From: an uncultured Clostridia bacterium
GTDB lineage: Bacteria > Bacillota > Clostridia > TANB77 > CAG-508
Length of the DNA stretch: 22,502 nt
Assembly (NCBI GenBank): GCA_944390305.1
Contig: CALXPX010000003.1
Coordinates: 1 to 22,502 of the forward strand
Direction of reading: 5' to 3'
Of this stretch, positions 8,844 through 16,552 are shown in pieces. The notes below the pieces were generated by a model. It searched no databases. It saw only the letters and a list, made by a program, of their open reading frames with translations, and was not told the DNA's origin. Each line of letters starts with the position of its first letter. Positions within the stretch are counted from its first letter, which is position 1. Position numbers and translations under genes: made by a program.

Positions 8844-10334
8844 TTATTTTATTTCTATTTGTGTATTATCGTAATATATAATATTGTTTTCAATTTTGCT
8901 AATATTAAATGTTTGATTTCCTTCTATTATTGTTTGATATTGAACTAATTCAATATTTATTCTATAAATTCCTTTTCCTTGTACGGAATAAATATAATTA
9001 TTATTATCTATTTTATATAATCCATTTATATATTCATCTTTTAATTCTATATCTAAATTTTCTTTGTCTCTAGAAATAAACCTTACATTTTGGAATCCCC
9101 CACTTGTAGTTTCATCATAAAGTACTACATATTTATCCGTATTAAGTTCTTCCTTAGGATCTACAGGATTCCTTGACATTATGTCTCCCATTATTCTGCT
9201 GTTTTCATTGTCCAAAACCAAATTTGTATCAAATTTAGTATATACGTTATTTAGGACAGTTCCATTCATGATTTCATCTATTATCTGTCCATTGGCATTT
9301 TTATATATTGTTATGCCATTATTACTAATAGAATTAAAATTAATAACAATTCCTTTTAATGTATACTTAAGCATGATTCTATCTGATGTTTTTGTAAAAG
9401 CATCATAATCTGGCCATAATTCTGTAAGTTTTGATATAAATGTATTATAATCTTCTGTATTATTATAATCTGTTAAAATACTATAAAAGCCCGTAGTATC
9501 ATAATCATTATCATTTCTATAAATTGAAATTTCTCCATCGCTAAAAAATACATAAAATTCTTGGTTTTTATAACCTATAACATTACTTTCGGCTTCGTAA
9601 AATGTCTCTTTACCTAAAATTTGCTTTATTTGTTCATTAGTCATTCCTACTTTTATTCCTGGAAAAACTTCATATTGATATTTTTTTGTAAATATAATAT
9701 TATATACATTTGAATAAATATTTCTTATTTTATATCCCTCATCAAAATATATATTATAATTATCGCAAACACTATCTATTGAACCCAAATTAAGGTTTGT
9801 TGTAGTCCAGTTATTATTTGCAATTGCATTTAATACATTCGAACTAATTTGTATTGGTGTTTGTTTATCTTCTGTATATTTAGTAACTTGATATTTTGTT
9901 TTTAAATGTTCAAAATATTGTGAATCGTTATTTATTGTATAAAGGCTTACTGCATTTTCATCAAATTGTATTCTTATAATAATACTCCTACTTTCATCTA
10001 TAATTCTAAAGTTTGTTCCTATAAGTTTTCCTGCGATTTGACTAGTAAGATTATCATATAAAACTTCATTTGTATTACCATTTTCGTCTATTGGATCTTT
10101 ACTAAATTCTATATATATATCTTCTTTGTACCCGTCTTCTTTTGAAGGCTCCATATTTATGTATTTGCATCCATTAAATTCAACTAATTCTTTTATATTG
10201 TTAAAATCATTTACAGATGTTATTTCTTTATTTTGTCCTTGAAAATACATATATAGTAATCTTCCTATTATCAAGAAAATTAGTATAGCTATTATAGTTA
10301 TAACAATTATTTTATTTCTTTTTTTCTTAGGCAT
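8844..10334 (-). CDS. Single-pass membrane protein with SmpA-like motif, T4SS-associated, function unknown
   Basis: The 496-residue product starts at ATG 10334. An in-frame ATG at 10349 exists, but TTAGGAGGAAAT lies between the two, so the second ATG has the proper ribosome binding site and the first would overlap it. A basic N-terminus (MPKKKRNK) precedes one membrane helix (about 9-28). The remainder is soluble, acidic, rich in Asn, Tyr and Ile, and extracytoplasmic. Residues about 226-242 read GIKVGMTNEQIKQILGKE, resembling the motif of SmpA/OmlA and related BLIP-like folds. The C-terminal part (about 390-496) has repeated beta-rich patterns. Type II topology beside VirB4 and VirB6 genes invites comparison with VirB8/TcpC scaffold proteins, but no NTF2-like motif can be claimed. 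It lies 16 bp after one neighbour and 16 bp before the next. Confidence 0.75.
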   Translation of the reverse strand: MPKKKRNKIIVITIIAILIFLIIGRLLYMYFQGQNKEITSVNDFNNIKELVEFNGCKYINMEPSKEDGYKEDIYIEFSKDPIDENGNTNEVLYDNLTSQIAGKLIGTNFRIIDESRSIIIRIQFDENAVSLYTINNDSQYFEHLKTKYQVTKYTEDKQTPIQISSNVLNAIANNNWTTTNLNLGSIDSVCDNYNIYFDEGYKIRNIYSNVYNIIFTKKYQYEVFPGIKVGMTNEQIKQILGKETFYEAESNVIGYKNQEFYVFFSDGEISIYRNDNDYDTTGFYSILTDYNNTEDYNTFISKLTELWPDYDAFTKTSDRIMLKYTLKGIVINFNSISNNGITIYKNANGQIIDEIMNGTVLNNVYTKFDTNLVLDNENSRIMGDIMSRNPVDPKEELNTDKYVVLYDETTSGGFQNVRFISRDKENLDIELKDEYINGLYKIDNNNYIYSVQGKGIYRINIELVQYQTIIEGNQTFNISKIENNIIYYDNTQIEIK

Positions 10335-10350
10335 ATTTCCTCCTAACATA

Positions 10351-11502
10351 TTATATTTTAGGCATTTTTATATCTTTTAATCCTTTTCCTTCTACCTTAA
10401 ATGCTCTTCTTACAATTTTCTCTCCATTACTTAATGCTGCGAAAAACATAATTGCTACAATCGGAGCTTCAACTGCTATAGCTCCTGCTGAATATATAAA
10501 TACCACATATATACATAAATGTATAGGCTGCAAAAATATTTCTCCTACTATTTGTTTTATCCAGTTGTTAAAAGCCTGAGCTTTATTATCTGCAATTGTA
10601 TCTATTGGATATGTTATACATATTAAAGGTGCTATCATAATTAAAAAATCTACTTTAAATACCCTCATTATATATATTAAAAAAAATTTAAACTGATAAT
10701 ATACCATCAAAAAGTATGCTATTATATATAATATTTTGTCAAGTCCATCTGCTTTAGCAATATTAGCAAAAGAATCATTTAATATTGTTTCTTCCATTCC
10801 AATCACATTTGTATTTTGAGATATTGAATCTTTTACAAATTTAACTAATAATTCTGATAATTCCATTAAAATTATAATTATATAATGTAATAGAAATATT
10901 AAAACAAATGCTATAAACCAATTTTTTAGCATTATTTTATATTTAGCTTTATCTTCTGCAACTGATGATATCGCCATTCTTATTCCTACATATATTAATA
11001 TTATAGCTAATGCAACTACTGATAGGTTTCTAATTGCAGTATACCATAGTGATATCGAATTACTAATTGATTGCATCATAGTTGCATAATTACCAGTTAA
11101 GCCATCAACATCAAATACATTTATGTGAAATAATTCATAATTTCCTAACAGTAAATCTTGTATTGAAAAAGTATCTGTTCCTACAACCAATGCAAGTATA
11201 AAATTAATAAGAAATGGAACAATTGAAATAATCCATCCAAGGACAGTTGCTATTGTATCTAAAATATTATCACTGTTTTCTAATTCATGAGAAGATGTTT
11301 CTCCTGAATTTGCTATAGTTTGACCTGTTCCATTTTCTCCCCATTCATCTACTTGATTTTCTATACTGTTATCTACAACATCTGTAGTAAGGGGGTCTTC
11401 AACTTCAACGCCTTGCACATTTAATGTTGCAAAACATTTTGATGAAAATATTACTAATATTAAAAGTACTGCTATAAAAATATGTAGTATTCTTACTTTC
11501 AT
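10351..11502 (-). CDS. VirB6/TrbL-like polytopic membrane protein (short form)
   Basis: This 383-residue protein is the smallest of the three VirB6-like paralogues. It has a signal peptide (about 1-25), a short polar extracytoplasmic stretch (about 26-80), and then a polytopic core with the shared motifs WYTAIRNL, YVGIRMAISSVAEDKAKYK, LIMIAP and FLQPIH. It ends soon after the core, with only a short basic tail, so it lacks both the enzyme head and the long cytoplasmic tail of its relatives. The role expected from the family is the inner-membrane translocation channel. GGGGGATCA before ATG 11502 supports the start. It follows VirB4 by 27 bp, and the operon continues 16 bp downstream. Confidence 0.83.
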   Translation of the reverse strand: MKVRILHIFIAVLLILVIFSSKCFATLNVQGVEVEDPLTTDVVDNSIENQVDEWGENGTGQTIANSGETSSHELENSDNILDTIATVLGWIISIVPFLINFILALVVGTDTFSIQDLLLGNYELFHINVFDVDGLTGNYATMMQSISNSISLWYTAIRNLSVVALAIILIYVGIRMAISSVAEDKAKYKIMLKNWFIAFVLIFLLHYIIIILMELSELLVKFVKDSISQNTNVIGMEETILNDSFANIAKADGLDKILYIIAYFLMVYYQFKFFLIYIMRVFKVDFLIMIAPLICITYPIDTIADNKAQAFNNWIKQIVGEIFLQPIHLCIYVVFIYSAGAIAVEAPIVAIMFFAALSNGEKIVRRAFKVEGKGLKDIKMPKI

Positions 11503-11529
11503 TGATCCCCCTTTACTTTACTTTTTGCT

Positions 11530-13482
11530 TTATTTATTTTCTTCTTTTTTTTCTCTTAATTTGTTTATATTTGTTTCCATAAATTCAAATTCTTTCTTCG
11601 TTGGTACAATTTCTATAATTGCTGTTTGTTCTCCTACTTTAAATAAACCTTGTCCTCTGCTACATGTTGTTAAGAATGATGCTTCACCTTCACTTAATTT
11701 AAATACTTCTTTTATATATTGAATTTCTGATTTATCTTGTGCTAAGAATAATTTTGTATCTGATGAAGTAAGAACTGCTTGAACTTCTGATTTTTCATAA
11801 AAGTCTTGGAATCTTTGTGAAACAACTGCTAAAGATACATTTCTTTTTCTTGCACGTCTTGCCATCTTATTTAAGAAATCTACTGCTTCTGGATAAGGAA
11901 GCAACATCCATGCTTCGTCAACTAAAACTCTTTTCTTTCCAGCTTTTGTTTTGTCTTCACTATTTCTTTTAACATATTTTTCCCATATCCAAGATAATAA
12001 TATTTGCTGTGCAAGTGGTCTTGCAAATCTTTCTTCTAGATTAGATATATCTAGATTTATAAAAGATGTTCCTTCCAATAAATCAAATGTTGATTGTCCA
12101 TCAAAGTATGACATTTGTCCGTTATATTCTCTTACATATTGTTTCATAACTTTTATTAAGTAACTATAATGCGCTCTATAATCTGGATTTGTATTTTTAG
12201 TAGAATTTTCCACTAGTCTATGATACCAAGATCCTATTGTAGGCATCATCTTTTTACTTTTTCCTAAGTAATCACTTTGCATTATTGTATTTGAATTTAT
12301 AGCATATAAACTGTTTACATCATTAGTAATTCCAGCAGCTGCATATTCTTCTGCTACTGATTCTGCTATAATTTGTTTTGTTACTTCATTTATATCTTCA
12401 GATCTAGTACTTCCTCTTGCCATGGTAAGTAAAATCTGTGTAACATCTTCTACTTTATTTTCTACATTTAAAGCTACTTTTTCTCTTCCTGTAATTTCAT
12501 CTCTTGTTACTTCTGATTCAATATCAAATGGATTTATGATAGTTTTAGATGTTGGTGAAATAACAACATTTATTCCACCTAATGCTTCAGCGACAATTCC
12601 ATATTCACCTTCTGCATCTAGAGCTAAACTTTCTATTCCCATTAAAACAGCTGATCTTGCAATTAATGTTTTTATTGTAACACCTTTACCAGCACCAGAT
12701 TTACCAAATACAACCATGTTATAATTGCTTAATTCTGAACTAAAATTATCATATAGTATTGGAAGTCCAGTTTGTCTATTAAATCCAATTGGTATTCCAT
12801 TTTCATGTCCAACTTCTGAATTTATAAAAGGAAATACTGTTGCCATAGATCTACGGTCAAATGTATGAGTTTTAGCAATCTTATCTTCGCCAAGTGGTAA
12901 ATTTGATTTAAAAGCATCTTCTTGCATTGCCCATGCAGTTTTTATTCCTATTAATGTTTTTGCCATTTCAGATGATAATAGTTCTGTTTGTTTATCTAGT
13001 TCTTCTATACTGTATGCAAATAATGTACACATTACTGAAGCTTCAAACAATTTATCTAATCCACTTGCAATTGCATCTCTTAAATTTTCTGCTTCTGCTC
13101 TTTTTTGAGCTAGTAAACTTTCACGATTTATATCTCCTCTATCAATTGCAACAATTCTTTCAGACTCTAATTCATTAATTGTCTTATTTAATTCATTTTG
13201 TGACTTTGCTTCACTAATTGGATTTATAAAAACAGAAACATTAACATCCCCAAATGTGTACATTCCTCTTAAAAGTTCTGGAAATGTACACATTCTTGGT
13301 AAGGTTGATATCATCATAGTTCTAGCAAATTTACTTGTATTTGCCACAATTTCTAATTGTCTAGTACTAGTTGCATCAATTCCTGAAGGTGCAATTATAT
13401 CCTTTATATCTTTTGTATTACGTGTGAATTTTTTTTCTTCCTTTGGTGTCTGAATTTCATTAAGATTCTCCTTATCTTTCAT
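11530..13482 (-). CDS. virB4: VirB4-family T4SS ATPase
   Basis: This 650-residue protein has an N-terminal VirB4/TraC-like domain (about 20-240) followed by a RecA/HerA-type ATPase core. The Walker A region GKSGAGKG is at 260-267. Walker B (RVLVDEAW) is at 518-525 with Asp522 and Glu523, followed by the SQRFQDF segment (555-561) typical of these motors. VirB4 ATPases energise pilin handling and substrate transport at the inner membrane, and are the most conserved type IV component. The P-loop ends in Gly267 where Ser or Thr is usual. The length is somewhat short for VirB4, and the preceding gene may supply a separate N-terminal module. GGAGG lies before ATG 13482. The gene is the anchor for identifying the whole locus. 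Confidence 0.93.
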   Translation of the reverse strand: MKDKENLNEIQTPKEEKKFTRNTKDIKDIIAPSGIDATSTRQLEIVANTSKFARTMMISTLPRMCTFPELLRGMYTFGDVNVSVFINPISEAKSQNELNKTINELESERIVAIDRGDINRESLLAQKRAEAENLRDAIASGLDKLFEASVMCTLFAYSIEELDKQTELLSSEMAKTLIGIKTAWAMQEDAFKSNLPLGEDKIAKTHTFDRRSMATVFPFINSEVGHENGIPIGFNRQTGLPILYDNFSSELSNYNMVVFGKSGAGKGVTIKTLIARSAVLMGIESLALDAEGEYGIVAEALGGINVVISPTSKTIINPFDIESEVTRDEITGREKVALNVENKVEDVTQILLTMARGSTRSEDINEVTKQIIAESVAEEYAAAGITNDVNSLYAINSNTIMQSDYLGKSKKMMPTIGSWYHRLVENSTKNTNPDYRAHYSYLIKVMKQYVREYNGQMSYFDGQSTFDLLEGTSFINLDISNLEERFARPLAQQILLSWIWEKYVKRNSEDKTKAGKKRVLVDEAWMLLPYPEAVDFLNKMARRARKRNVSLAVVSQRFQDFYEKSEVQAVLTSSDTKLFLAQDKSEIQYIKEVFKLSEGEASFLTTCSRGQGLFKVGEQTAIIEIVPTKKEFEFMETNINKLREKKEENK

Positions 13483-13506
13483 TATGGATATCCTCCTATT
13501 CTTTGG

Positions 13507-14673
13507 TTATATATTCTTTTTTACTACTCTTTTACTTGGAGCCTTTTCTTCCTTAACTCCTTTTATTTGTTTTTTACTTTCTTCATATAATGTATTGCTC
13601 ATTTCTGATTTATTTTCTTCTATCATCTCTAATGCTCTTTGTCTTACTCTTTGCTCTTTACTTCTCTCTTCTCTTATCTTTTTGTCTGCATCAATTATAC
13701 CTTTTGTAGCCATTCTTGTAGCTTCTTCTTCAATTTGAGCTTCTATTCTCTTTTTCTTTTCTTCCATTACGTCTTTTGCTGTTGAATACAATCTATCATA
13801 TTCTGAATTTAGTGCATTTCTTAATGTATATATTTCTGATTCATCTCTGTTATATGCTACATATAATAACTCCATTAATTCTTCTGAATCTAAAACTGTT
13901 CCTGTTACTTCTGCCGATGCTAATGCTCTTATTAAAGTTTGAGCTCTTGTGTATAATTCTGAAAATGCGATATCACTAATCTCATCTTTTGAATAAGTAC
14001 TTGTATCTCCAAACTCTGAAGTAAAATATGATAATACTAAATAAGTTTTTTGTTGTAATATATTTTTACTTTCATTTAGTTTTTCTGTATAGCCTGTTAT
14101 TGATTCACTATATTCTAATATATTTTGTTTTCTTCTTCTTTCAAATTCTAATTTATCTACTAATTCATTTGCTCCACGTTTTCTTGCATTTTCAATTTGA
14201 GTTGTAAGTTTTTTAATTTGATTTGCAACATCATCAATTCTTTCATGATATCCATTTATTAATTCCGTAAAATTTAATGTTCTTGTTTGAACATATAATT
14301 GAATTGGAAATCTTAAAGTATTTAGAAATTCTATAAATCCAGATTCTACAGCATTTTTTTCATCTTCAGATAATAAATCGTAATTTATACCTTTACACTT
14401 TATTACCATTACATATTGTTTTCCATTTTTTCTTACAATCATGTTATCTAGTATTTCATCAAATTCCATAAATTTATATATAGAATCTATACTTTTTCCA
14501 TCTCTAGTAATAAGATTATTCCTTGTTTCTTGAGTTTTTACTTTAATTTGATTATCTTGAGGCTCTTTTTTCTTTCTCATTTTAAAAATTAAAAGTACAG
14601 CTATGAGTCCCAACAGTAAAATTGCAATTAAAATTACTACTAATATCAAGTTAAGCATTTGTATTGTATCCAT
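13507..14673 (-). CDS. Membrane-anchored TraC/VirB4-N-like T4SS protein with coiled coils
   Basis: This 388-residue protein has one N-terminal membrane helix (about 8-30), a basic stop-transfer KMRKKK, then a soluble cytoplasmic domain (about 55-140). The stretch FIEFLNTLRFPIQLYVQTRTLN resembles the N-terminal, non-ATPase domain of TraC/VirB4 proteins. Charged heptad-rich stretches (about 142-210 and 295-370) suggest coiled coils, and the C-terminus is basic. It is directly followed by virB4 (24 bp gap) and sits immediately after the PrgI-like gene (adjacent stop and start). The arrangement suggests a membrane tether or adaptor for the VirB4 motor. That role is inferred from position and the weak motif match. 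The start has AAAGGAGGAAAGATAA before ATG. Confidence 0.72.
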   Translation of the reverse strand: MDTIQMLNLILVVILIAILLLGLIAVLLIFKMRKKKEPQDNQIKVKTQETRNNLITRDGKSIDSIYKFMEFDEILDNMIVRKNGKQYVMVIKCKGINYDLLSEDEKNAVESGFIEFLNTLRFPIQLYVQTRTLNFTELINGYHERIDDVANQIKKLTTQIENARKRGANELVDKLEFERRRKQNILEYSESITGYTEKLNESKNILQQKTYLVLSYFTSEFGDTSTYSKDEISDIAFSELYTRAQTLIRALASAEVTGTVLDSEELMELLYVAYNRDESEIYTLRNALNSEYDRLYSTAKDVMEEKKKRIEAQIEEEATRMATKGIIDADKKIREERSKEQRVRQRALEMIEENKSEMSNTLYEESKKQIKGVKEEKAPSKRVVKKNI

Positions 14674-15120
14674 TTATCTTTCCTCCTTTGTATTTTTATT
14701 TTCGCTACCATTTTGCATAGTAACCTTTCCTATAATATTGTCTAATTTAAAATTATCTGACATGCTTACATAATCTGGTTCTTTTCTTGGGGCTGAATAT
14801 GCGTATACTTTTTTATTTTTCTTAAATAATATATATCTTAAAATTACATCATCTACAGAATCGCCACCTACATTTTTGGCAAGTTTTGAATTTCCAGCTG
14901 ACGGAAATTTAATTGTAGCAATTCCATATCCAAGCAAAGCAAGTATTACTGCACAGCCTATTCCTAATGGTTTTAGACCCAGTAATACTCCAAATATAAA
15001 ATATAAAATTAATCCTATAAATCCACCCGCTGCTGTAAATAATAAAGATTTTGTCGTGAAAATATATAAAATTCTACTTTCACCTTTTAGATTATTACTT
15101 GGTATATAATAACTTCCCAT
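14674..15120 (-). CDS. PrgI-like T4SS inner-membrane protein
   Basis: This 148-residue protein has a short polar N-terminus, two membrane helices (about 24-47 and 52-71) joined by a short turn, and a soluble C-terminal part that includes DVILRYILFKKNKKVYAYS. Size, topology and position directly upstream of the VirB4 pair match the PrgI family (VirB3-like) of Gram-positive conjugation systems. These small membrane proteins work with VirB4 at the base of the channel. AAAGGAGGATAATT precedes ATG 15120, and the stop abuts the next gene's start, which suggests translational coupling. Confidence 0.8.
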   Translation of the reverse strand: MGSYYIPSNNLKGESRILYIFTTKSLLFTAAGGFIGLILYFIFGVLLGLKPLGIGCAVILALLGYGIATIKFPSAGNSKLAKNVGGDSVDDVILRYILFKKNKKVYAYSAPRKEPDYVSMSDNFKLDNIIGKVTMQNGSENKNTKEER

Positions 15121-15138
15121 AATTATCCTCCTTTGTGC

Positions 15139-15525
15139 CTATGCTAATATTCCATTCATCAAATTAACAACAAGAGTAAAGATTCCTACTCCTCCAAATA
15201 TAACTACTGTAGCTACTACTAGTCCTATTAATTTTTGCTTAACGTCTGCTTTTCCTGATGGATCTGCTGTCATATATTTTATACCCAGCCACATGAATGC
15301 AACTACTAGTACTACTGCCCCTATGGCTAACAATACTTGTCCTATTGGCATTAATTCAGTCCAAGCCATATCAGCTGTTATTGGAGCATTTTGTGATCCG
15401 TTTTTTATCCAGCTATCAGCATCATTTTTCATTCCACCAGCGCTTAAAGCAAGCGCATTATTATTTATTGTGACTATGAAGAATGTTACTAATATAAACA
15501 TTAATATCTTTCTTATTCTTTTCAT
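15139..15525 (-). CDS. VirB2/TrbC-like T4SS pilin, class A copy 2
   Basis: This 128-residue precursor has a signal peptide (about 1-27, ending ALA), a short polar extracellular segment, and two hydrophobic helices (about 58-84 and 100-125). They flank a short cytoplasmic loop (KYMTADPSGKADVKQK) of the kind seen in VirB2/TrbC and 'T4SS_pilin' proteins. Such pilins polymerise into the conjugative pilus or channel lining. From about residue 55 on it is nearly identical to the product of the next upstream gene, so the two are recent duplicates. AAGGAGATTAT precedes the start, and the PrgI-like gene follows after 18 bp. No promoter of its own is seen, so it is probably transcribed with the upstream copy. 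Confidence 0.85.
   Translation of the reverse strand: MKRIRKILMFILVTFFIVTINNNALALSAGGMKNDADSWIKNGSQNAPITADMAWTELMPIGQVLLAIGAVVLVVAFMWLGIKYMTADPSGKADVKQKLIGLVVATVVIFGGVGIFTLVVNLMNGILA
15146..15355. repeat. Direct repeat, pilin duplication copy 1 (partner 15558-15767)
   Basis: About 210 bp match 15558-15767 at a constant offset of 412 bp. By eye the identity is roughly 90%, and no gaps were noticed. The repeat covers the membrane part of the two class A pilin genes and not their signal peptides, so it marks a gene duplication under constraint on the mature pilin. Confidence 0.88.
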
Positions 15526-15544
15526 ATAATCTCCTTATTTTTTA

Positions 15545-15931
15545 TCATATATTAAATAATATTCCATTCATTAAATTAACAACAAGAGTAAAGATTCCTA
15601 CTCCTCCAAATATAACTACTGTGGCTATTATTAGTCCAACTAATCTTTGTTTAACGTCTGCTTTTCCTGATGGATCTGTAGTCATATATTTTATACCTAA
15701 CCACATGAATGCAACTACTAGTACTACTGCTCCTATGGCTAACAGCACTTGTCCTATTGGAATTAATTCATCCCAAATCTTTTGGGATGACATTGGTGAA
15801 TTTTTAGATCCATTTTCCACCCAGTTATCTGATGTATTTTTTATTTCTCCTGCAGTAGTTGCCATAGCATTAGTACTTAATATTATAAAAGGTATTAATA
15901 ATATTATTAATATTTTATTTATCTTTTTCAT
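15545..15931 (-). CDS. VirB2/TrbC-like T4SS pilin, class A copy 1
   Basis: This 128-residue precursor has a signal peptide (about 1-25, ending AMA-T), then a polar segment (KNTSDNWVENGSKNSPMS). Two membrane helices flank the loop KYMTTDPSGKADVKQR. The helices and loop match the downstream copy almost residue for residue, while the signal peptide and N-terminal mature segment differ. The two pilins therefore differ mainly in the part expected to face outward or contact partners. The ribosome binding site (AGGG before ATTGT) is weaker than those of its neighbours, which may lower its output. A promoter lies 36-64 bp upstream of the start. The gap to the next pilin is 19 bp. Confidence 0.85.
   Translation of the reverse strand: MKKINKILIILLIPFIILSTNAMATTAGEIKNTSDNWVENGSKNSPMSSQKIWDELIPIGQVLLAIGAVVLVVAFMWLGIKYMTTDPSGKADVKQRLVGLIIATVVIFGGVGIFTLVVNLMNGILFNI
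15558..15767. repeat. Direct repeat, pilin duplication copy 2 (partner 15146-15355)
   Basis: This is the second copy of the roughly 210-bp repeat. Differences are scattered and many fall at third codon positions, consistent with selection on the protein rather than a very recent DNA copy or an assembly artefact. Confidence 0.88.
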
Positions 15932-15966
15932 ACAATATCCCTATTTAATTATACAATATCGCATTT

Positions 15967-15995
15967 ATTATATACTTTGCCTAGTATTTATTCAA
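15967..15995 (-). promoter_or_regulatory. SigmaA-type promoter for the class A pilin pair and probably the downstream T4SS genes
   Basis: On the minus strand TTGAAT (15990-15995), a 17-bp spacer and TATAAT (15967-15972) lie 36 bp upstream of ATG 15931. No terminator is visible between the preceding pilin gene and this promoter, so read-through from upstream may add to expression. Confidence 0.7.
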
Positions 15996-16029
15996 GGTAT
16001 TTTTGCAAATGTAATATAATTGTAATTTA

Positions 16030-16398
16030 TTATATATTATCCATTGCTAGGTTTGCTAATATTGTTACTATTCCACCTGCTGCAAATAGCATAACCGCTC
16101 CTGCTACCATATATAATGATTTCTTTTTAAATTCTGCTTTTGCATCTGGTGCTGATGCCATATATTTTACCCCTGTAAACATTAATATTATTACTGCTGC
16201 TCCATAAAATATAATTTGTAATACCCATAGTATTCTTCCTCCTATTGTACCTATTGTAGGATCTGTTGAAGAATAAATACTACTTAAATTAGATGGTAAA
16301 CTTATTCCTGCATAAGCATAGTTACTTATGATTATTCCTATAACTGTTAATGTTAATAATATTAATAGTATCTTCATGAAAACATTTATTTTTTTCAT
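16030..16398 (-). CDS. VirB2/TrbC-like T4SS pilin, class B
   Basis: This 122-residue precursor has a signal peptide (about 1-30, ending AYA-G), a Ser-rich mature N-terminus (ISLPSNLSSIYSS), and two membrane helices (about 56-78 and 92-116) flanking KYMASAPDAKAEFKKK. It has the pilin layout but clearly differs from the class A pair. It is closer to the product of 17570-17935, sharing VGAVMLFAAGGI-like wording in the second helix and a similar length. AAGGAGTAAGCCT precedes ATG. It has its own promoter, and is separated from class A by 98 bp. Confidence 0.82.
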   Translation of the reverse strand: MKKINVFMKILLILLTLTVIGIIISNYAYAGISLPSNLSSIYSSTDPTIGTIGGRILWVLQIIFYGAAVIILMFTGVKYMASAPDAKAEFKKKSLYMVAGAVMLFAAGGIVTILANLAMDNI

Positions 16399-16426
16399 AG
16401 GCTTACTCCTTTTTTCTTTTTACTTT

Positions 16427-16456
16427 ATTATACAATTATTATTATATCCTTTTCAA
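16427..16456 (-). promoter_or_regulatory. SigmaA-type promoter for the class B pilin at 16030-16398
   Basis: On the minus strand TTGAAA (16451-16456), an 18-bp spacer and TATAAT (16427-16432) lie 28 bp upstream of ATG 16398. It forms a divergent arrangement with the SDR gene on the plus strand. Confidence 0.65.
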
Positions 16457-16476
16457 GTCTTTTCATCATTTAGATA

Positions 16477-16505
16477 TTGAATTTATATAAAATTAGTTAT
16501 AAAAT
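16477..16505 (+). promoter_or_regulatory. Candidate promoter for the SDR gene
   Basis: TTGAAT (16477-16482), a 17-bp spacer and TAAAAT (16500-16505) lie about 47 bp before the start codon. The region is so AT-rich that other -10-like hexamers (TATATAAT near 16508) compete, so the exact site is uncertain. Confidence 0.4.
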
Positions 16506-16552
16506 TTATATAATTTTATTTTATAGATAGTTTAAAAGGAGGAAAATCAAAT

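Noticed and set aside
10335..10349. Upstream in-frame ATG as start of the SmpA-motif protein
   Set aside because: The Shine-Dalgarno TTAGGAGG lies between this ATG and the one at 10334, so the downstream ATG is the properly spaced start.
15146..15767. Direct repeats as insertion-sequence ends or att sites
   Set aside because: The repeats coincide with homologous coding segments of two complete pilin genes, with codon-pattern differences, so they are a gene duplication.
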